Assembly (NCBI RefSeq): GCF_019575955.1
Contig: NZ_CP080575.1
Span: 744,001 to 808,000, forward strand
Direction of reading: 5' to 3'
DNA from: Nesterenkonia pannonica
GTDB taxonomy: Bacteria; Actinomycetota; Actinomycetes; Actinomycetales; Micrococcaceae
Length of the DNA: 64,000 nt
Shown: piece after piece, positions 11,787 through 22,692 of the stretch
How the letters are laid out: every line of letters begins with the position of its first letter
Position numbering within the stretch: position 1 is the first letter of the stretch
Translations under genes and position numbers: made by a program
Notes under the pieces: generated by a model
What the model saw: the letters and a program-made list of their open reading frames with translations, nothing else
What the model was told of the DNA's origin: nothing
Databases searched by the model: none

Positions 11787-12209
11787 ATGTCTGCCATCAC
11801 CATCAGCGCATCCTGGATCGACCGGTACACCTCCGCCCTCGAGGCGAAGAGCCTGAGCCACCAGGTGGGCCCGTTCAACGACATCACCGTGACCGTCGAA
11901 GACGCCGAATACGTCGTACGCAACACCGCCAGCGTGGTGCCCCAGCGCATCCACCTCGTCGGCTACCCCACCGAGCCCATCACCGCGGACCCCGACCAGC
12001 TCGAGAGCGTCACAGTCAAGCAGCAGTTCGACGACATGACCATCCGAGCGCGAGGACGCGCCCTGCCCGACCACCAGGGCCGGGTCTACTTCGACCTGAT
12101 CTGCGTCGCAGGCGAACCCGGCGACGTCCCCGCCCAGGAGCGCCTCGAACGGCTCCTGCCCCAACTGTTCGTCCTCATGACCCAGATGCAGCAGCAGCTC
12201 AGAGACTAG
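11787..12209 (+). CDS. Hypothetical protein
   Basis: 140 residues, intact, soluble, with no recognised domain. Beta-rich segments (ITISASWIDRYTSAL, FNDITVTVEDAEYVV, RIHLVGYPTEPI) lead into a helical C-terminus LLPQLFVLMTQMQQQL. ATG 11787 is preferred over the GTG at 11778. It lies 25 bp after the AdnB-like gene on the same strand and ends at a hairpin. It might be co-transcribed with the helicase pair, but nothing in the sequence ties it to repair. Confidence 0.6.
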   Translation: MSAITISASWIDRYTSALEAKSLSHQVGPFNDITVTVEDAEYVVRNTASVVPQRIHLVGYPTEPITADPDQLESVTVKQQFDDMTIRARGRALPDHQGRVYFDLICVAGEPGDVPAQERLERLLPQLFVLMTQMQQQLRD

Positions 12210-12210
12210 A

Positions 12211-12237
12211 GGCCACACCGGCTCAGACCGGGTGGCC
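12211..12237. terminator. Hairpin between convergent genes
   Basis: GGCCACACCGG and CCGGGTGGCC form a stem with a six-base loop CTCAGA. One arm has an extra A. It lies directly after the stop of the hypothetical gene and covers the probable end of the convergent MFS gene, so it can terminate transcription from both sides. No clear T run follows. Confidence 0.5.
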
Positions 12238-13386
12238 CCTCGGCGGGCCATCCGGATCGCAATGAAGGCGATGACGACGCCCGCCGCCGCGGCGATCGCA
12301 CCCGCATAGGCAGGCGAACGCAGCGGCTCGTCGCCGATCTGCAGATCGATCACCATTCCTCCGACGAAGGCGCCCATCGCGTTCGCCGCATTGAACGCCG
12401 AATGGTGGAACGTCGCAGCGAGCTGCGAGCCTTCGGCGCCACATCGATCAGGTGGGTCTGCAGGGTCGGGCCCAAGCTCGACGCAGAGATCCCCACCAGC
12501 ACCAGCAGAGTGATCATCAGCCACGGAATATGAGCGAAGAGGCCGAACGCCGTCATGAAGACCGCCACCAGGGCCATCGCGACCAGCGCGGTCCACAGCA
12601 CAGACTTGTCCGACATCCAGCCGCCCACAAAGTTTCCCAGCAGCCCGCCCACTCCGAACAGGAGCACCACAATGGGCAGCGCCGATTCCGCCAGGCCCGT
12701 CACATCCACCGCGATGTGAGAGATGTAGGCATAGATGGCGAACATGCCGGAGAAGCCGATGACGCCCATCGCGATGCCCACCCACAGGCGCGCGTTCGCC
12801 AGCCCGCGCAGCTCTCCCGAAAGGGAGGCGCCCGCAGGGGCTGCTGCTTGGGTGCGAAGAGCACGATGGCCACCATGGTCACCACAGCCAGGGCCGCCGT
12901 GACCAGGAACATGGCACGCCAATGAGTGTTCTGGCCCAGCCACGTCACCGCGGGCACACCAATGACGTTGCAGACCGCCAGGCCCGAGAGCACCGTCGCG
13001 ATGGCCTTCGCTCGCTGCGCGGGACCCGCCATCTGCGCGGCCATCAGGGCGGCCACAGCGAAGTACGCGCCGTGCGGCAGCCCCGAGAGGAAGCGCGCGA
13101 CGAGCATCAGCTCGAAGCTGGCGGTGAAGAAGCTGATGATGTGAGCGGCGATGAACAGCACCAGAAGCATCAGCAGGAACGACCGGCGCTCACGCTTGGC
13201 GCCCAGCAGGGCGAGCACCGGTGAGCCCAGCACCACCCCCAGCGCGTAGAAGGTGACGAGCATGCCGCCCTGCGAGATCGAGATCCCCAGGTCCTCCACA
13301 GCTTCGCGCTGAAGGCCCATGATCGCGAACTCGGTGACCCTGATGGAGAACCCTCCGAGGGCCAGAGCGAGGATCGCGACCATCAC
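12223..13386 (-). CDS. MFS transporter, DHA1-type (first of tandem pair), frameshifted
   Basis: Twelve-helix drug:H+ antiporter type exporter. The N-terminal half shows GFSIRVTEFAIMGL, the motif A region GSPVLALLGAKRERRS, and FLSGLPHGAYFAVAAL. The C-terminal half shows GGWMSDKSVLWTALV, LQTHLIDVAPKA and HHSAFNAANAMGAFVGG. It is clearly paralogous to the next gene. Frames break near 12830 (a C/G run) and near 12435. The exact N-terminus is uncertain: in-frame sequence continues upstream of the GTG at 13386 without a good ATG. Substrate unknown. Confidence 0.8.
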
Positions 13387-13555
13387 CTGCCTGCGCGAAT
13401 AGGGCGTCTGACTGCCCGGCGCGGCGGGCTCCTGTCCTGTGATCGCTAAAGCACCGAACCGGTGACAAGCGGAACCGGCCCGCTGCGGGCGTCGATGGAG
13501 GCGCCGGACCGCGCGCCTGAAGGCTTCTGTGAGCCCTCAGGCCCCTGGGGATTGC

Positions 13556-14878
13556 TCAGACTTTCAGTCCTTCTCGCTTCGTCAGGTGGATTGCATACAG
13601 CGTAACGACAACGCCCAGCACCGCGAAGAGCGCACCGGCGAAGGCAGGGGCGCGCAGCCCGAGTCCCATGTCGATCACCAGTCCGCCCATCAGGGCGCCC
13701 AGACCGTTGGAGGCGTTGAACGCCGAGTGCTGGAAGGTCGCCGCCAGCTGCGGCGCCCTGGGTGCGGTGTCGATCAGGTGAGTCTGCATTGCGGGCCCCA
13801 GGTTTACCGATGCTGCGCCGAGGAAGAGCAGCAGCAGGATCATGACCCAGCCGACGCTGGCGAGCAGGCCGAAGAGGGTCATGGAGATGGAGACTGCGAT
13901 GGCCATGCCGAGCACGGTGTAGAGGACCGACTTGTCCGTCAGCCAGCCGCCGACGAAGGTGCCGATGACCATGCCGGTGCCGAAGATGAACGTGACGAAG
14001 GGCAGGCTCGAGTCGCTGAACCCGGCAAGGTCCACGGCGATGTCTGCGATGAAGGAGTACACCGCGAACATCCCCAGGAAGCCGAACACAGCCAGGAAGA
14101 CGCCCACCCAGAGGCGCTGATTCTTCAGGCCCTTGAGCTCAGAGGCGACGGAGGCGCCGGGTGCGGCTTACTGCCGGGGCGCGGCGAAGCCGACGGCCAC
14201 CATCGTCCCGATCGCGATCAGCGCCGCCACCAGGAACATCGTCCGCCAGCCCCACAGCTGGCCCAGCCAGACCACCAGGGGCACGCCCGCCATGTTCGCA
14301 ATCGTCAGTCCGGACAGAACGGCGGCGATCGCCCGGGCACGCCGGGTTGGACCGGCCATATGCGCGGCGATGAGGGCGGCGGTGGCGAAGTACGCGCCGT
14401 GGGGCATCCCCGAGAGGAAGCGGGAGACCAGCATCATCTCGTAGTTCGGGGCGATGAAGCTCAGCAGGTGGGCGACGGCGAAGAACCCGAGGAGGAACAT
14501 CCCGTAGGACTTCCGCTCCCGGCGCGCGCCCATCAGCGCCAGCACCGGGGAGCCCAGCACCACGCCGAAGGCGTAGAAGGAGATGAGCAGTCCGCCTTCG
14601 AACTCGTTGATTGCGAGGTCCGCGCGGGCATCGCGCTGGAGCCCCATGATGGCGAACTCGGTCACACCGATCGCGAATCCGCCCATGGCCAGCGCGATCA
14701 CGGCGACGACGATCTGCTTGGTGGAGTACTGCGGGCCCGTGCGCCCGGAGACGGTGCGCATCGCCCCGGTGACCGCTGGGATGGACCCGGTCAGGATCGA
14801 CAGCGGGCTGGTCATGGGCCCGATCGGTGAGGTCTCGGGCTCCACGTTGCTGTAATCGGGCTTGTTCGTCTTGGGCAT
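13556..14878 (-). CDS. MFS transporter, DHA1-type (second of tandem pair), in-frame stop
   Basis: 440 residues in one continuous frame except for a TAA at 14168. Key segments: GGFAIGVTEFAIMGL, GSPVLALMGARRERKS (motif A), FLSGMPHGAYFATAAL, GGWLTDKSVLYTVLG, MQTHLIDTAPRAPQ and QHSAFNASNGLGALMGG. A hydrophilic N-terminus of about 60 residues precedes helix 1. The stop comes from GTAAGC on the coding strand, where GCCGGC would give RQPAAPG, so I treat it as a sequencing error and the gene as functional. ATG 14878 is chosen for the following GAAGGGTCGAGG spacing; an upstream TTG at 14947 is possible. Probably a recent duplicate of its neighbour. Confidence 0.8.
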
Positions 14879-14988
14879 GTCTGGCCTCGACCCTTCGGTA
14901 CGGCGTTCATCGAAAAGGGGTGTCGCCATCGACACGAACTGCTTCAACGCACAATGCGCGCAGAAATTTCCGGCTGATCCTAGAAGCT

Positions 14989-16690
14989 TTAGGCGCCGGG
15001 CGGGCGCAGGCCCGGGTGACGATCATAGATGCCAGAGGGGTTTGAACGCGACATCGCGTCCTGAGGCTGATCGTCGGCGGTTTCGTCCGTGCCCGCATCG
15101 GCAGGTGCCGCGGGCGTCTCGTCGGCGGTGCTCCCGGCGTCCGCCGCAGAGCTTACCGAGCGCGCAGAGGCAGCCGACTGGGCCGACCCGGCCGACTGTG
15201 CGGAGCCGGTGGAGCGCGCGGACTCCGCCGATCGGGCAGAGGCAGCCGACTGGGCCGACCCGGCCGACTGTGCGGAGCCGGTGGAGCGCGCGGACTCCGC
15301 CGATCGGGCAGAGCCTGCCGATGCTGCGGAGGTGGGGAAGAACTTCTTCTGCTTGGCGCGCTTCTCGCTCACCGCGTCAGGCTGAATGGGGAGCGGCTCG
15401 CCGTTCGCGGAGTTCCTGATGACCGGCGCCTCACCGGTGTCGAACTCCGAATCGTCCACGTAGGCGGGGATCTCCTCAGTGGGGGATCCTCATCGAAGGT
15501 TCGTCCGTGCCGGGGCCGAAGAGGTGCCACCTTGTCGGTGGGCTGAGCATCATCGGCGTATTCGTCGTAGTCCTCGTGCTCCTCGGCCGAGTCGGCAGAG
15601 AGGCCGTATGCGTCGGAGTCTGTGATGACGGCTTACTCGCCGTCGTCCTCCGGCTCCCGAAGCCTGCCACCGTGGCGGCGGAGCGCGCGCGAGCCACCGG
15701 CTGGGAGTCCATGCGGCCTGCGGGGCCTTCGTCCTCGCCCTCCAGAGGAGTGGCGGAGATCTCGCGGCCTCCGTAGGTGTCGATGTCCGCTGCGAGCTTC
15801 TCCAGCAGGGCCTTGGCCTCAGCGACCATGTCATCGTTCTGCTCGGCTCGGCCGCGCACGAGCCACTGGGCCAGGGAGAACTCGGCGGAGAGGGCCGCGC
15901 GTCGCATCACATACTCATCCGCGCTTACGCCGGATTCGGTCCGATGCGTGCGATAGGCGGCGAGCACGGCGTCGACGAAGCTCTGCTGGGGGAGGAGACC
16001 AGCCATGCGAGATCCAGCGCCGGATCCCCGAGGTGCAGGTCGGTCCATCCGGTCACCGCGACCACGCGTTCGCCCTCGACGAGGAGGTTGTCCTCGTGCA
16101 GATCGCCGTGGACGACGGTGGGCGCGAAGTCCCAGAGCTCCTTGTCCTCCATGGCGTGCTCCCACCGGCGCAGCAGCTCGGCTTGCACTCGCCGGTGGCG
16201 GCAGCGTTGTCCAGCTCGTTGAGGCGGCGCTGCCTGAGCTGCTCCGAGGAGTATCGGGGCAGCTCAGCATGGTCCACGACGGCCTCGGTGAGGCAGTGCA
16301 CCGCTGCCAGCGTGCGCCCGACGTCGTCGACCAGAGCCTCGGGCGACTCCACGAGCTCGTCCAGGGTCTCAGCGCTGCCCGGCAGATGGTTGTAGACGAA
16401 GACGCGCATCTCATCGACCTCGCCGCTCCTGCCACGCTCGGCACGCGGAAGGGAAGCTCCGCGCGGATCGAGGTGGAGAAGCCGCGCAGGACCTGGACTT
16501 CGGTCTCCAGACGCATAGCTGCTTGGGCATGCTGAGGCGCACGGACCCGCCACCGGTTCTCGGCGGCATCGGTGACGACGGCGGAGGCGAAGTCACGGGC
16601 GTCGTCAGCCGCGGAGGCCACCCCGGTGGGGGCGAGCCCCGGCACAGCGCGCGTCGCCAGCGCCGCCAGTTCCATCGATGTCCATCGCAC
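14989..16690 (-). CDS. Phosphotransferase family protein with repetitive Ser/Ala tail, frameshifted
   Basis: Aminoglycoside/macrolide phosphotransferase-type kinase fold. The N-terminus MELAALATRAVPG and RWRVRAPQ are typical of actinobacterial members adjacent to uvrD2. The catalytic loop is VVHGDLHEDNLLV and the metal motif lies around DLHLGDPALDLAWL, where the usual IDW appears as TGW. After about residue 400 an acidic linker (SADSAEEHEDYDEYADD) leads into SAESARSTGSAQSAG repeats. Frames break near 16430, 16190, 15990, 15660 and 15480. GCTTAC at 15151, 15631 and 15923 alters or stops the frame. Substrate unknown; intrinsic kinases of this class need not confer resistance. The start is GTG 16690, or ATG 16675. 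Confidence 0.7.
15164..15307. repeat. Perfect 72-bp tandem duplication
   Basis: The unit GCAGAGGCAGCCGACTGGGC... (72 bp) occurs at 15164-15235 and again at 15236-15307 without mismatch, and a third partial copy starts at 15308. It encodes 24 residues of Ser/Ala/Gly/Arg-rich sequence in the tail of the phosphotransferase. Perfect identity at DNA level indicates a recent slippage or unequal-crossover event. Confidence 0.9.
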
Positions 16691-16819
16691 GGATGCAAGC
16701 CTAGGAGCGCGGAGGGCCCGTGCTCGGCTGAAACGCCGGGGAGGGGGCGTGCAGTGGAGAGGGGCGGGCCTGTGGATCGACCCGGCAGCTCGTCAGCTGC
16801 GGCGGATACGGTAGAGGCC

Positions 16820-18984
16820 ATGCAATCAGCCGAAGCAGTCCTGCACGGACTCGACGACGAGCAGCGCGCGGCCGCATCCACTCTTACGGGGCCCCTGTGC
16901 ATCCTTGCCGGGGCGGGGACGGGCAAGACGCGGGCGATCACGCACCGCATCGCCTATGGGGTCCGTGCGGGCGTCTACGATCCGCACCGCGTGCTGGCCG
17001 TGACGTTCACCGCCTCGCGCTGCCGCAGAGATGAGGTCACGGCTCACGGTCTGGGCGCGCCCGGGGTTCAGGCGCGCACCTTCCATGCAGCCGCCCTGCG
17101 GCAGCTCCAGTACTTCTGGCCCATTTCGGTGGGAGGCCAGATGCCGCAGCTGCTGGACCACAAGGTCCGGCTGATCGCCGAGGCGGCCAAACGCCTGCGG
17201 CTCACCACGGACAGGGCCTCCCTGCGGGACTTCGCCTCGGAGGTCGAGTGGGCGAAGGTCTCGACCATCACCCCCGAGGACTACGCGGCGGCGGCAGCGG
17301 GCCGGGATCAGCTTACAGGGCTTGACCATGCGAGCTTCGCCCGCCTCTATGCCGCCTATGAGGAGCTGAAGGACGACCAGCACGTCATCGACTTCGAGGA
17401 TGTGCTGCTTCTGACCGCCGGGATGCTCACTGAGGACGAGCGTGTCGCCGCCCAGGTCCGGCAGCAGTACAGACACTTTGTGGTGGACGAGTTCCAGGAC
17501 GTCTCCCTCTGCAGCAGCGGCTCCTGGACCTGTGGCTCGGCGGCCGCGAGGAGATCTGCGTGGTGGGCGATGCGGCTCAGACCATCTACTCCTTCACCGG
17601 GGCCAGCCCGCGGTACCTCCTGGAGTTCCGCGCGCTACCAGCAGGCTGAGGTGGTGAAGCTGGTGCGGGACTATCGGTCCACGCCCCAGGTGGTGAAGCT
17701 GGCCAACACTCTTCTGGCCGAGCGCAGCGCCGAGCAGCCCAGGCTTCAGCGCCGCACCGACTGGAAGCGGTCGACGGGCGAGCAGGCAGAGGACCCGCCC
17801 GAGTGGCCCGACCCGCTGCAGCTGATCTCTCAGCGCGACGCGGGCCCGGACCCCAGCATCACCCAGCACCCCGACGATGATGCGGAGGCCGCCTGGATCG
17901 CCTCGGAGATAGCCCGCCTCTCCGAGGAGGGGACGCCGCTGAGCGAGGTTGCGGTGCTGTACCGGACCAATGGGCAGTCGCAGACCTTCGAGCAGGCTTT
18001 GGCCACCGCCGGGATCTCGTACCAGCTGCGCGGCTCCGAGAGGTTCTTCTCGCGCCGGGAGGTCAGGAGGCGCTGGCGGCCCTGCGCACCACCTCGATGG
18101 TGGACTCCGACGAGACGGTGCCCCAGGCGGTGCGGGCGGTGCTGTCCTCGCTGGGCTGGGCCGAGAAGGCACCGACCTCCGCCGGTGCGGTGCGTGAGCG
18201 GTGGGAGTCTCTGGCCGCACTGGTCTCGCTGGCGGATGACCTCTCGGCTGAGCGCGAGGGATTCACGATGCGGCATCTGCTCGCTGAGCTGGAGGAGCGA
18301 TCCGCGGCTCAGCATGCGCCCACGGTGGAGGGGGTCACGCTGGCCTCGCTGCATTCGGCCAAGGGCCTGGAGTGGGACGCTGTGTTCCTCGCAGGCCTGT
18401 GCGAGGGCCTGATGCCGATCAGCTTCGCCCAGACGCAGGCTGAGGTGGACGAGGAGCGGCGCCTTCTCTATGTGGGCATCACACGGGCGCGGAAGCATCT
18501 GTCGCTGAGCTCATCCGCGGCGCGTCATGCGGGCGGCAGGGGTCGGCGCAAGCCCTCGCGCTTCCTCGAGCCGCTCCGCGCGGAGCTGGGACTGGAGCCG
18601 ACTGTGCGGAAGATCGCGCCCGGGTCAGGACGGCGGAGCCCGAATGCGGCGTCGCGGAAGAAGACGGCCGTCTGTGCGACATGCGGAACCGTGCTCACCG
18701 TCGCGACCCAGGTGCGCCGCCAGCGCTGCGAGGACTGTCCGCCCAGGTACGATCCCGAGCTGTTCGAGGCGCTGCGGGAGTGGAGGCGGCAGGCCGCTCA
18801 GGAGGCGGGCCGCCCGGCGTTCATGATCTTCGCGGACGCGGAGCTGGAGATCATCGCTGAGCACCGGCCGGAGGCTTCCGATGAGGCGCTGCTGAAGCTC
18901 CCCGGGATCGGCCCGAAGAAGCTTGAGACGCATGGCGACGGCCTCAAGAGCGTGCTGCAGGAGCATGCTCCCGAGGTCGCATAG
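16820..18984 (+). CDS. uvrD2: ATP-dependent 3'-5' DNA helicase UvrD2, frameshifted
   Basis: SF1 helicase. Motifs: [18 protein letters not shown] (Walker A), motif Ia [12 protein letters not shown] readable only after compensating shifts at 17012-17050, [23 protein letters not shown] (in a shifted frame near 17560), [29 protein letters not shown], and [15 protein letters not shown]. The C-terminus has four cysteines (CATC ... CEDC) and an HRDC domain ([15 protein letters not shown] ... [15 protein letters not shown]), the combination that marks mycobacterial UvrD2. Frames also break near 17505 and 18062. ATG 16820 follows GTAGAGG. It probably works in nucleotide excision or recombination repair, close to the AdnAB-like pair. 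Confidence 0.9.
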
Positions 18985-19443
18985 ACGAGCGGGCCCGAAG
19001 CACACGGCCCACTGAATCGCCGGGCAGGTACCTGCCCATGAAGAGGTCGGTGCCCTCCTCAGTGAGGATGGCCTCCCACCAGCCCGGGCCTCCGCTCGGC
19101 CCGTCCTGCGGCCTCATATGCGCCAGAGGCAGCTCCCAGCCGTCATCGCCGCCGTCCCCGACGAAGAGCATCCTCTGCGTGCCCTCACCCTCGATGCGGG
19201 GTCTGACAGGCATACGTCGAGCATCTGCTGATGGCCCGTAAATCGCAGCGTGCCGGAGAACCGCTCGTCCTGCGGCCCCAGCGGCGGGCGGCCCTCGAAG
19301 CAGAACAGGTCGAGGCCGGACTCCTCGTCGCGTCGGCGGGCTCCCGTGTGGGTCACGGCTCCGTCGGGGAGCGCCTCGATGTACTGGGTGAAGGAGGGCT
19401 TGAACTCCCACCACAGTGCGTCGGCTGGGTCGGCTCCTCTCAT
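18944..19443 (-). CDS. HtaA-domain-like protein, frameshifted
   Basis: About 165 residues. WWEFKPSFTQYIEALPDGAVT followed by FSGTLRFTGHQQMLDV and LSDPRIEGEGTQRMLF resembles the HtaA domain (heme binding in corynebacterial heme uptake). There is no signal peptide, so it would be cytoplasmic, unlike secreted HtaA. One C is missing near 19208 (LSDP/RIEG). ATG 19443 overlaps the P450 stop as ATGA, so it is the last gene of the P450 operon. Its tail overlaps the end of uvrD2 by 41 bp. The role is unknown; a binding partner of the P450 substrate or heme are guesses. Confidence 0.6.
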
Positions 19444-20668
19444 GCGAGCGTCATCTCCAGCGGGAGCCGCTCCCACCCCTGGAGCGTGTTGTTCAGGTGG
19501 CGGGTGGGCTCTTCGGGGAGGCGGAGGCTCTCGACCCGGGGCAGGATGGCCTGGAGGAGGCAGACGGCCTCCAACCGCGCGACGTGCTGTCCGACGCACT
19601 GGTGCAGTCCGCTGCCGAAGGCGACGTGTCCGGAGGGGTCGCGTGACAGGTCGAATCGGTCCGGGTCCTCCCATCGCCGGGGGTCCCGGTTCGCGGAGCC
19701 GAGGAACATCAGGATCTTGTGCCCGTCGGGGATGACGACGTCGCCGACCCGGACATCGCTCAGAGCGGTGCGGAAGAAGGTCTGCACCGGCGACTCCAGT
19801 CGGAATGCCTCCTCGACGGCCGCTCGCGCCAGCTGCGGTTCGCGGCGCAGCCTCTGGTACTCCTCCGGGTTCGTCGCCAGGTGGTAGAGCACCGCTGCGA
19901 TGCCGTACACGGTGGTGTCCACTCCTGCGGTCAGCAGGGATCTGACGATCAGGGGGCCTGCTCCTCTGTGATGTCCAGGCGGTCAGCGGCCTGCCAGATG
20001 TCCGCGCCGAAGCCCTTGTCGCTCAGCCGTTCGCGGCGGCACTGCTCGTTCACCCACCCGATCAGCTGGGGAAGCTGCTCTGCGCGCTGGGCGACGAGCT
20101 CATTGTCCGGTCCGAAGGCGTTGAAGGCATGGTCGCCGTAGGGGAGGAGGTGCTCGAGGCCGCTGCCGTCGAGCCCCACTGCTCGTGGGAAGACGCGCAG
20201 GGGTACGCCTCGGCGAGGTCTTCGACGGCCTCCAGGGAGAGGACTCCGCCGGAGGGCGCTCTGCGGTCGATGATCTCGGAGACGAGGGACTCGGCCGTCT
20301 GCGACCAGGACTCCCTGAACCGGCGCAGCTGACGGGGCCCCAGGACTTTGGAGAGGACCGCTCGCGGCGCATCGTGCCGGGGCGGGTCGGTTTCGAGCAG
20401 GACGCTGGGCGGGCGCCACGGCTTCTCGTAGCGGAAGTTCGACAGGCCGACGCTTACTCCGCTGGAGAACTCCTGCCAGTTCTCGAGGGCCTCCTGACTT
20501 CCTCGTACCGAGCCATGGCGTAGACGTTGTAGGCGGAGAGGTGCACCACGGGCCCGAGCTCGCGCAGCTGATGGTGCATCGCACCGGGGCCCTGAGGTTC
20601 TCAGGAATGAACGGGTCCAGCTCCGAGACCGGGGCTGGGCGGGTGTGCTGTTCGGCGGCGAGGCTCAT
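19440..20668 (-). CDS. Cytochrome P450, frameshifted
   Basis: Soluble heme monooxygenase of about 410 residues. The I-helix oxygen-binding motif is LLTAGVDTTVYG, the ExxR motif is EAFRLESP and the heme loop is FGSGLHQCVGQH with the thiolate Cys. KPWRPPSVLLETDPPRHDAPR near residue 95 is typical of CYP199-type P450s that act on aromatic carboxylates. Frames break near 20580, 20480, 20230 and 19950. SSGVSVGLSNF at 20452-20457 is probably SSGAGVGLSNF. An AAGGAG site precedes ATG 20668. It lies 10 bp after its probable electron donor, the reductase. Substrate unknown; oxidative demethylation of a methoxy-aromatic is a family-based guess. Confidence 0.85.
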
Positions 20669-20678
20669 GGGAGCTCCT

Positions 20679-21666
20679 TCACAGGTCGAGGACGAGGGTC
20701 TTGGACAGCGACCGGGAGACGCAGGGGTAGACGCAGGCGCCCTCGTCGCGCTCCTGCTCATCCAGGATGCTGTCGCGGTGGTCCGGCTCCCCGCGGAGCA
20801 CGGAGAGCTCGCAGGTGCCGCATACTCCCTGGCCGCAGGACATGACGACCTCCGTGCCGCCGGCGCGCAGCGCTTCGCCGATCGTCTGGTCCGCTTCGGC
20901 GCGAATCACCCGGCCGCTCTGCGCCAGGGTGATGTCGTAGGGGAGGAGTCGATGCTCTGGGACTGTGCCCGTCCCGTGAACCGCTCGGTGCGGATGCGTG
21001 GGCCTGAGAACCGGTCACGGAGGGCCTCCGCGTCGTCGAGCAGGGGGTTGGGGCCGCACGCGTAGACGAGGCAGTCATCGGGCATCTCGCCCAGCCATGC
21101 GGCGATGTCCTGCCGTCCGGCATCGTGCGAGCAGTGGACCTGGACCCGGTCCCCGTGAGGGGCGAGCTCCGGCAGGTAGGCCAGTGCGGAGCTGCGGCGT
21201 CCCAGGTAGAGCAGGCGCCAATCTGCTTCGAGCTCCGCGGCCTGCCGAATCATGGGCAGCAGAGGTGTGATGCCTATTCCCCCTGCAATGAAGCGGTAGC
21301 TGGAGGCGGGGCCCAGGCGGAAGTTGTTCCTCGGTCCGCCGAATCGCACGGCCGTCCCCGGAGTCAGGGTGTGGGCCTCGGCGGAGCCGCCTCGGCCGTC
21401 GGGGTGCGCAGCACGGCGATCCGGTATGAGAGGGGATCCATCCGGTCGCCGCACAGTGAGTACTGCCTCACACTGCCGCTGGGCAGGATCAGGTCGATGT
21501 GGGATCCGGGCGTCCAGTCGGGCAGTCGGCCCCCTTCGGGCCTGCCCAGCGTCAGTTCGACGATGTCGGACGTCAGGGTTCTCCGGCTGAGCACCGTGAG
21601 CGTGTCGGCCGAGGCCTTCGGTGAGGTGCGATCGGCCGACGGGGAGGGGTGAGGAGCAATGGTCAT
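20679..21666 (-). CDS. PDR/VanB-type oxidoreductase (flavin reductase with C-terminal 2Fe-2S), frameshifted
   Basis: Electron-transfer protein in the order FNR-like flavin domain, NAD domain, plant-type ferredoxin. RQYSLCG is the flavin-binding motif, GGIGITPLLPM and YACGPNPLL the nucleotide-binding ones, and CGQGVCGTCELSVL with a later Cys binds the 2Fe-2S cluster. It is about 325 residues, usual for phthalate dioxygenase reductase relatives. Frames break near 21400 and 20935. It starts 2 bp after the stop of the substrate-binding gene and 10 bp before the P450, so it very likely supplies NADH electrons to that P450. Confidence 0.85.
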
Positions 21667-21668
21667 GG

Positions 21669-22635
21669 TCACTCGGCCTCGAACACCATGTCCTCGATGC
21701 TGAAGCTCTCATCGAGCATGCCGTAGCCCTCCATGAGCTCAACCATGCGCTGAAGCCATTCGAGGTCCAGATCCGACTGGTACTGCGGCAGCTCCATGTC
21801 TTCGATGAGGTCCTCCTCGAGCATGGTGAAGGTGGGCACCAGGTCGCGGGTGATGTCGCCGTCGTCGTTGAGCTCCTGGGTGGACTCGCTCATCGCTGCC
21901 TGGAAGGCGCGGAGTATCTCGGGGTTCTCTTCGGCGAACTCCTCTGTGGTGACCCATCCGGCGACGGGCGCTCCCTCCATCTCCCCGGAGAACAGGTTGT
22001 CGATGCGCTTGTAGCCCTCGTTGGCTGCCATGGTCTGGAAGGGCTCCACCTGCCAGATCGCGTCGACGCTGCCGCTGTCCAGGGCGCTGCGCATATCGGG
22101 GTTGGGCATCTCGACGAGATTGATGTCCTCCGGCGACTCTCCTGCGGCCTCCATGTGTGAGTAGTAGGCGATCGTCCCGATGTTCTGCAGGTTGTTGACC
22201 GTCGCGGTCGTTCCTGCGAGGTCGTCGAGGGATTCGATGTCCGAGTCGGGGAGACGAACACTCCGTGGTCATCGGCTCCGACGTCGTTGGCGGCGACGAT
22301 GACGAGCGGCAGGCCCTGAGCGTTCGCGAGGACCGCCGAGGTGTAGTTCGAGTAGGTGATGTCGTACTGGCCTGAGACCAGAGCCGCGATCGCTTCGGCT
22401 CCGCCTTCGGTCTCGACGAGCTCGACGTCGAGGTTGTGCGCGTCGAAGAGCCCGTTCTCGACCCGTGCACGGCCGTAGCTGTGTGGGCCAGCGGGAAGTA
22501 TCCGACGGCTGCCTCTGAGGTTTCGGCAGGCATCTCCTCCTCGTCATCTGCGACGGCGTCGGAGCAGCCCGTGAGGGCGAGGGAGGCGATGCTGACGAAT
22601 GCTGCGGTGCGCAGCGTCCGGTGGTTGCTTGTCAT
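21669..22635 (-). CDS. NMT1/THI5-like ABC substrate-binding lipoprotein, frameshifted
   Basis: Lipoprotein signal with lipobox LALTGC near residue 23. The mature part follows the SsuA/TauA/NMT1 fold: VGYFPLAHTA, GLFDAHNLDVELVE (after frame repair), YDITYSNYTSAV, NNLQNIGTIAYY, SVDAIWQVEPFQTMAAN and WVTTEEFAEENPEI. It first binds a small organic acid or nitrogen compound outside the cell. No permease or ATPase is next to it; the importer at 38-41 kb could serve it. It is the first gene of the operon with reductase, P450 and HtaA-like protein. Frames break near 22490 and 22250. Preceded by AGGAGAGCACC, a leader also found before glpK. Confidence 0.8.
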
Positions 22636-22672
22636 GGTGCTCTCCTTTGAGCGTGCCGATCATGTACTCCTG

Positions 22673-22692
22673 AGTGTGAGCTGTGACACACT
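22673..22692. promoter_or_regulatory. Candidate IclR operator
   Basis: Inverted repeat AGTGTG-8 bp-CACACT inside the 105-bp divergent region between the substrate-binding gene (minus) and the IclR gene (plus). Its position suits control of both. Motif assignment is by location only. Confidence 0.4.

Noticed and set aside
11778..12785. 351-residue minus-strand frame crossing the hypothetical gene and the MFS C-terminus
   Set aside because: Only the MFS part (HHSAFNAANAMGAF) is meaningful; the rest is antisense of the hypothetical gene.
13529..14830. 433-residue open frame on the plus strand opposite the second MFS gene
   Set aside because: Composition is His/Gln/Arg-rich with no domain, while the minus strand shows a complete transporter with conserved motifs.
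12223..14878. MFS pair as insertion-sequence mediated duplication
   Set aside because: No transposase, inverted ends or target duplications are visible; ordinary tandem duplication is enough.
15164..15307. Tandem repeat as CRISPR array
   Set aside because: Only two full units, directly abutting without spacers and in a coding frame.
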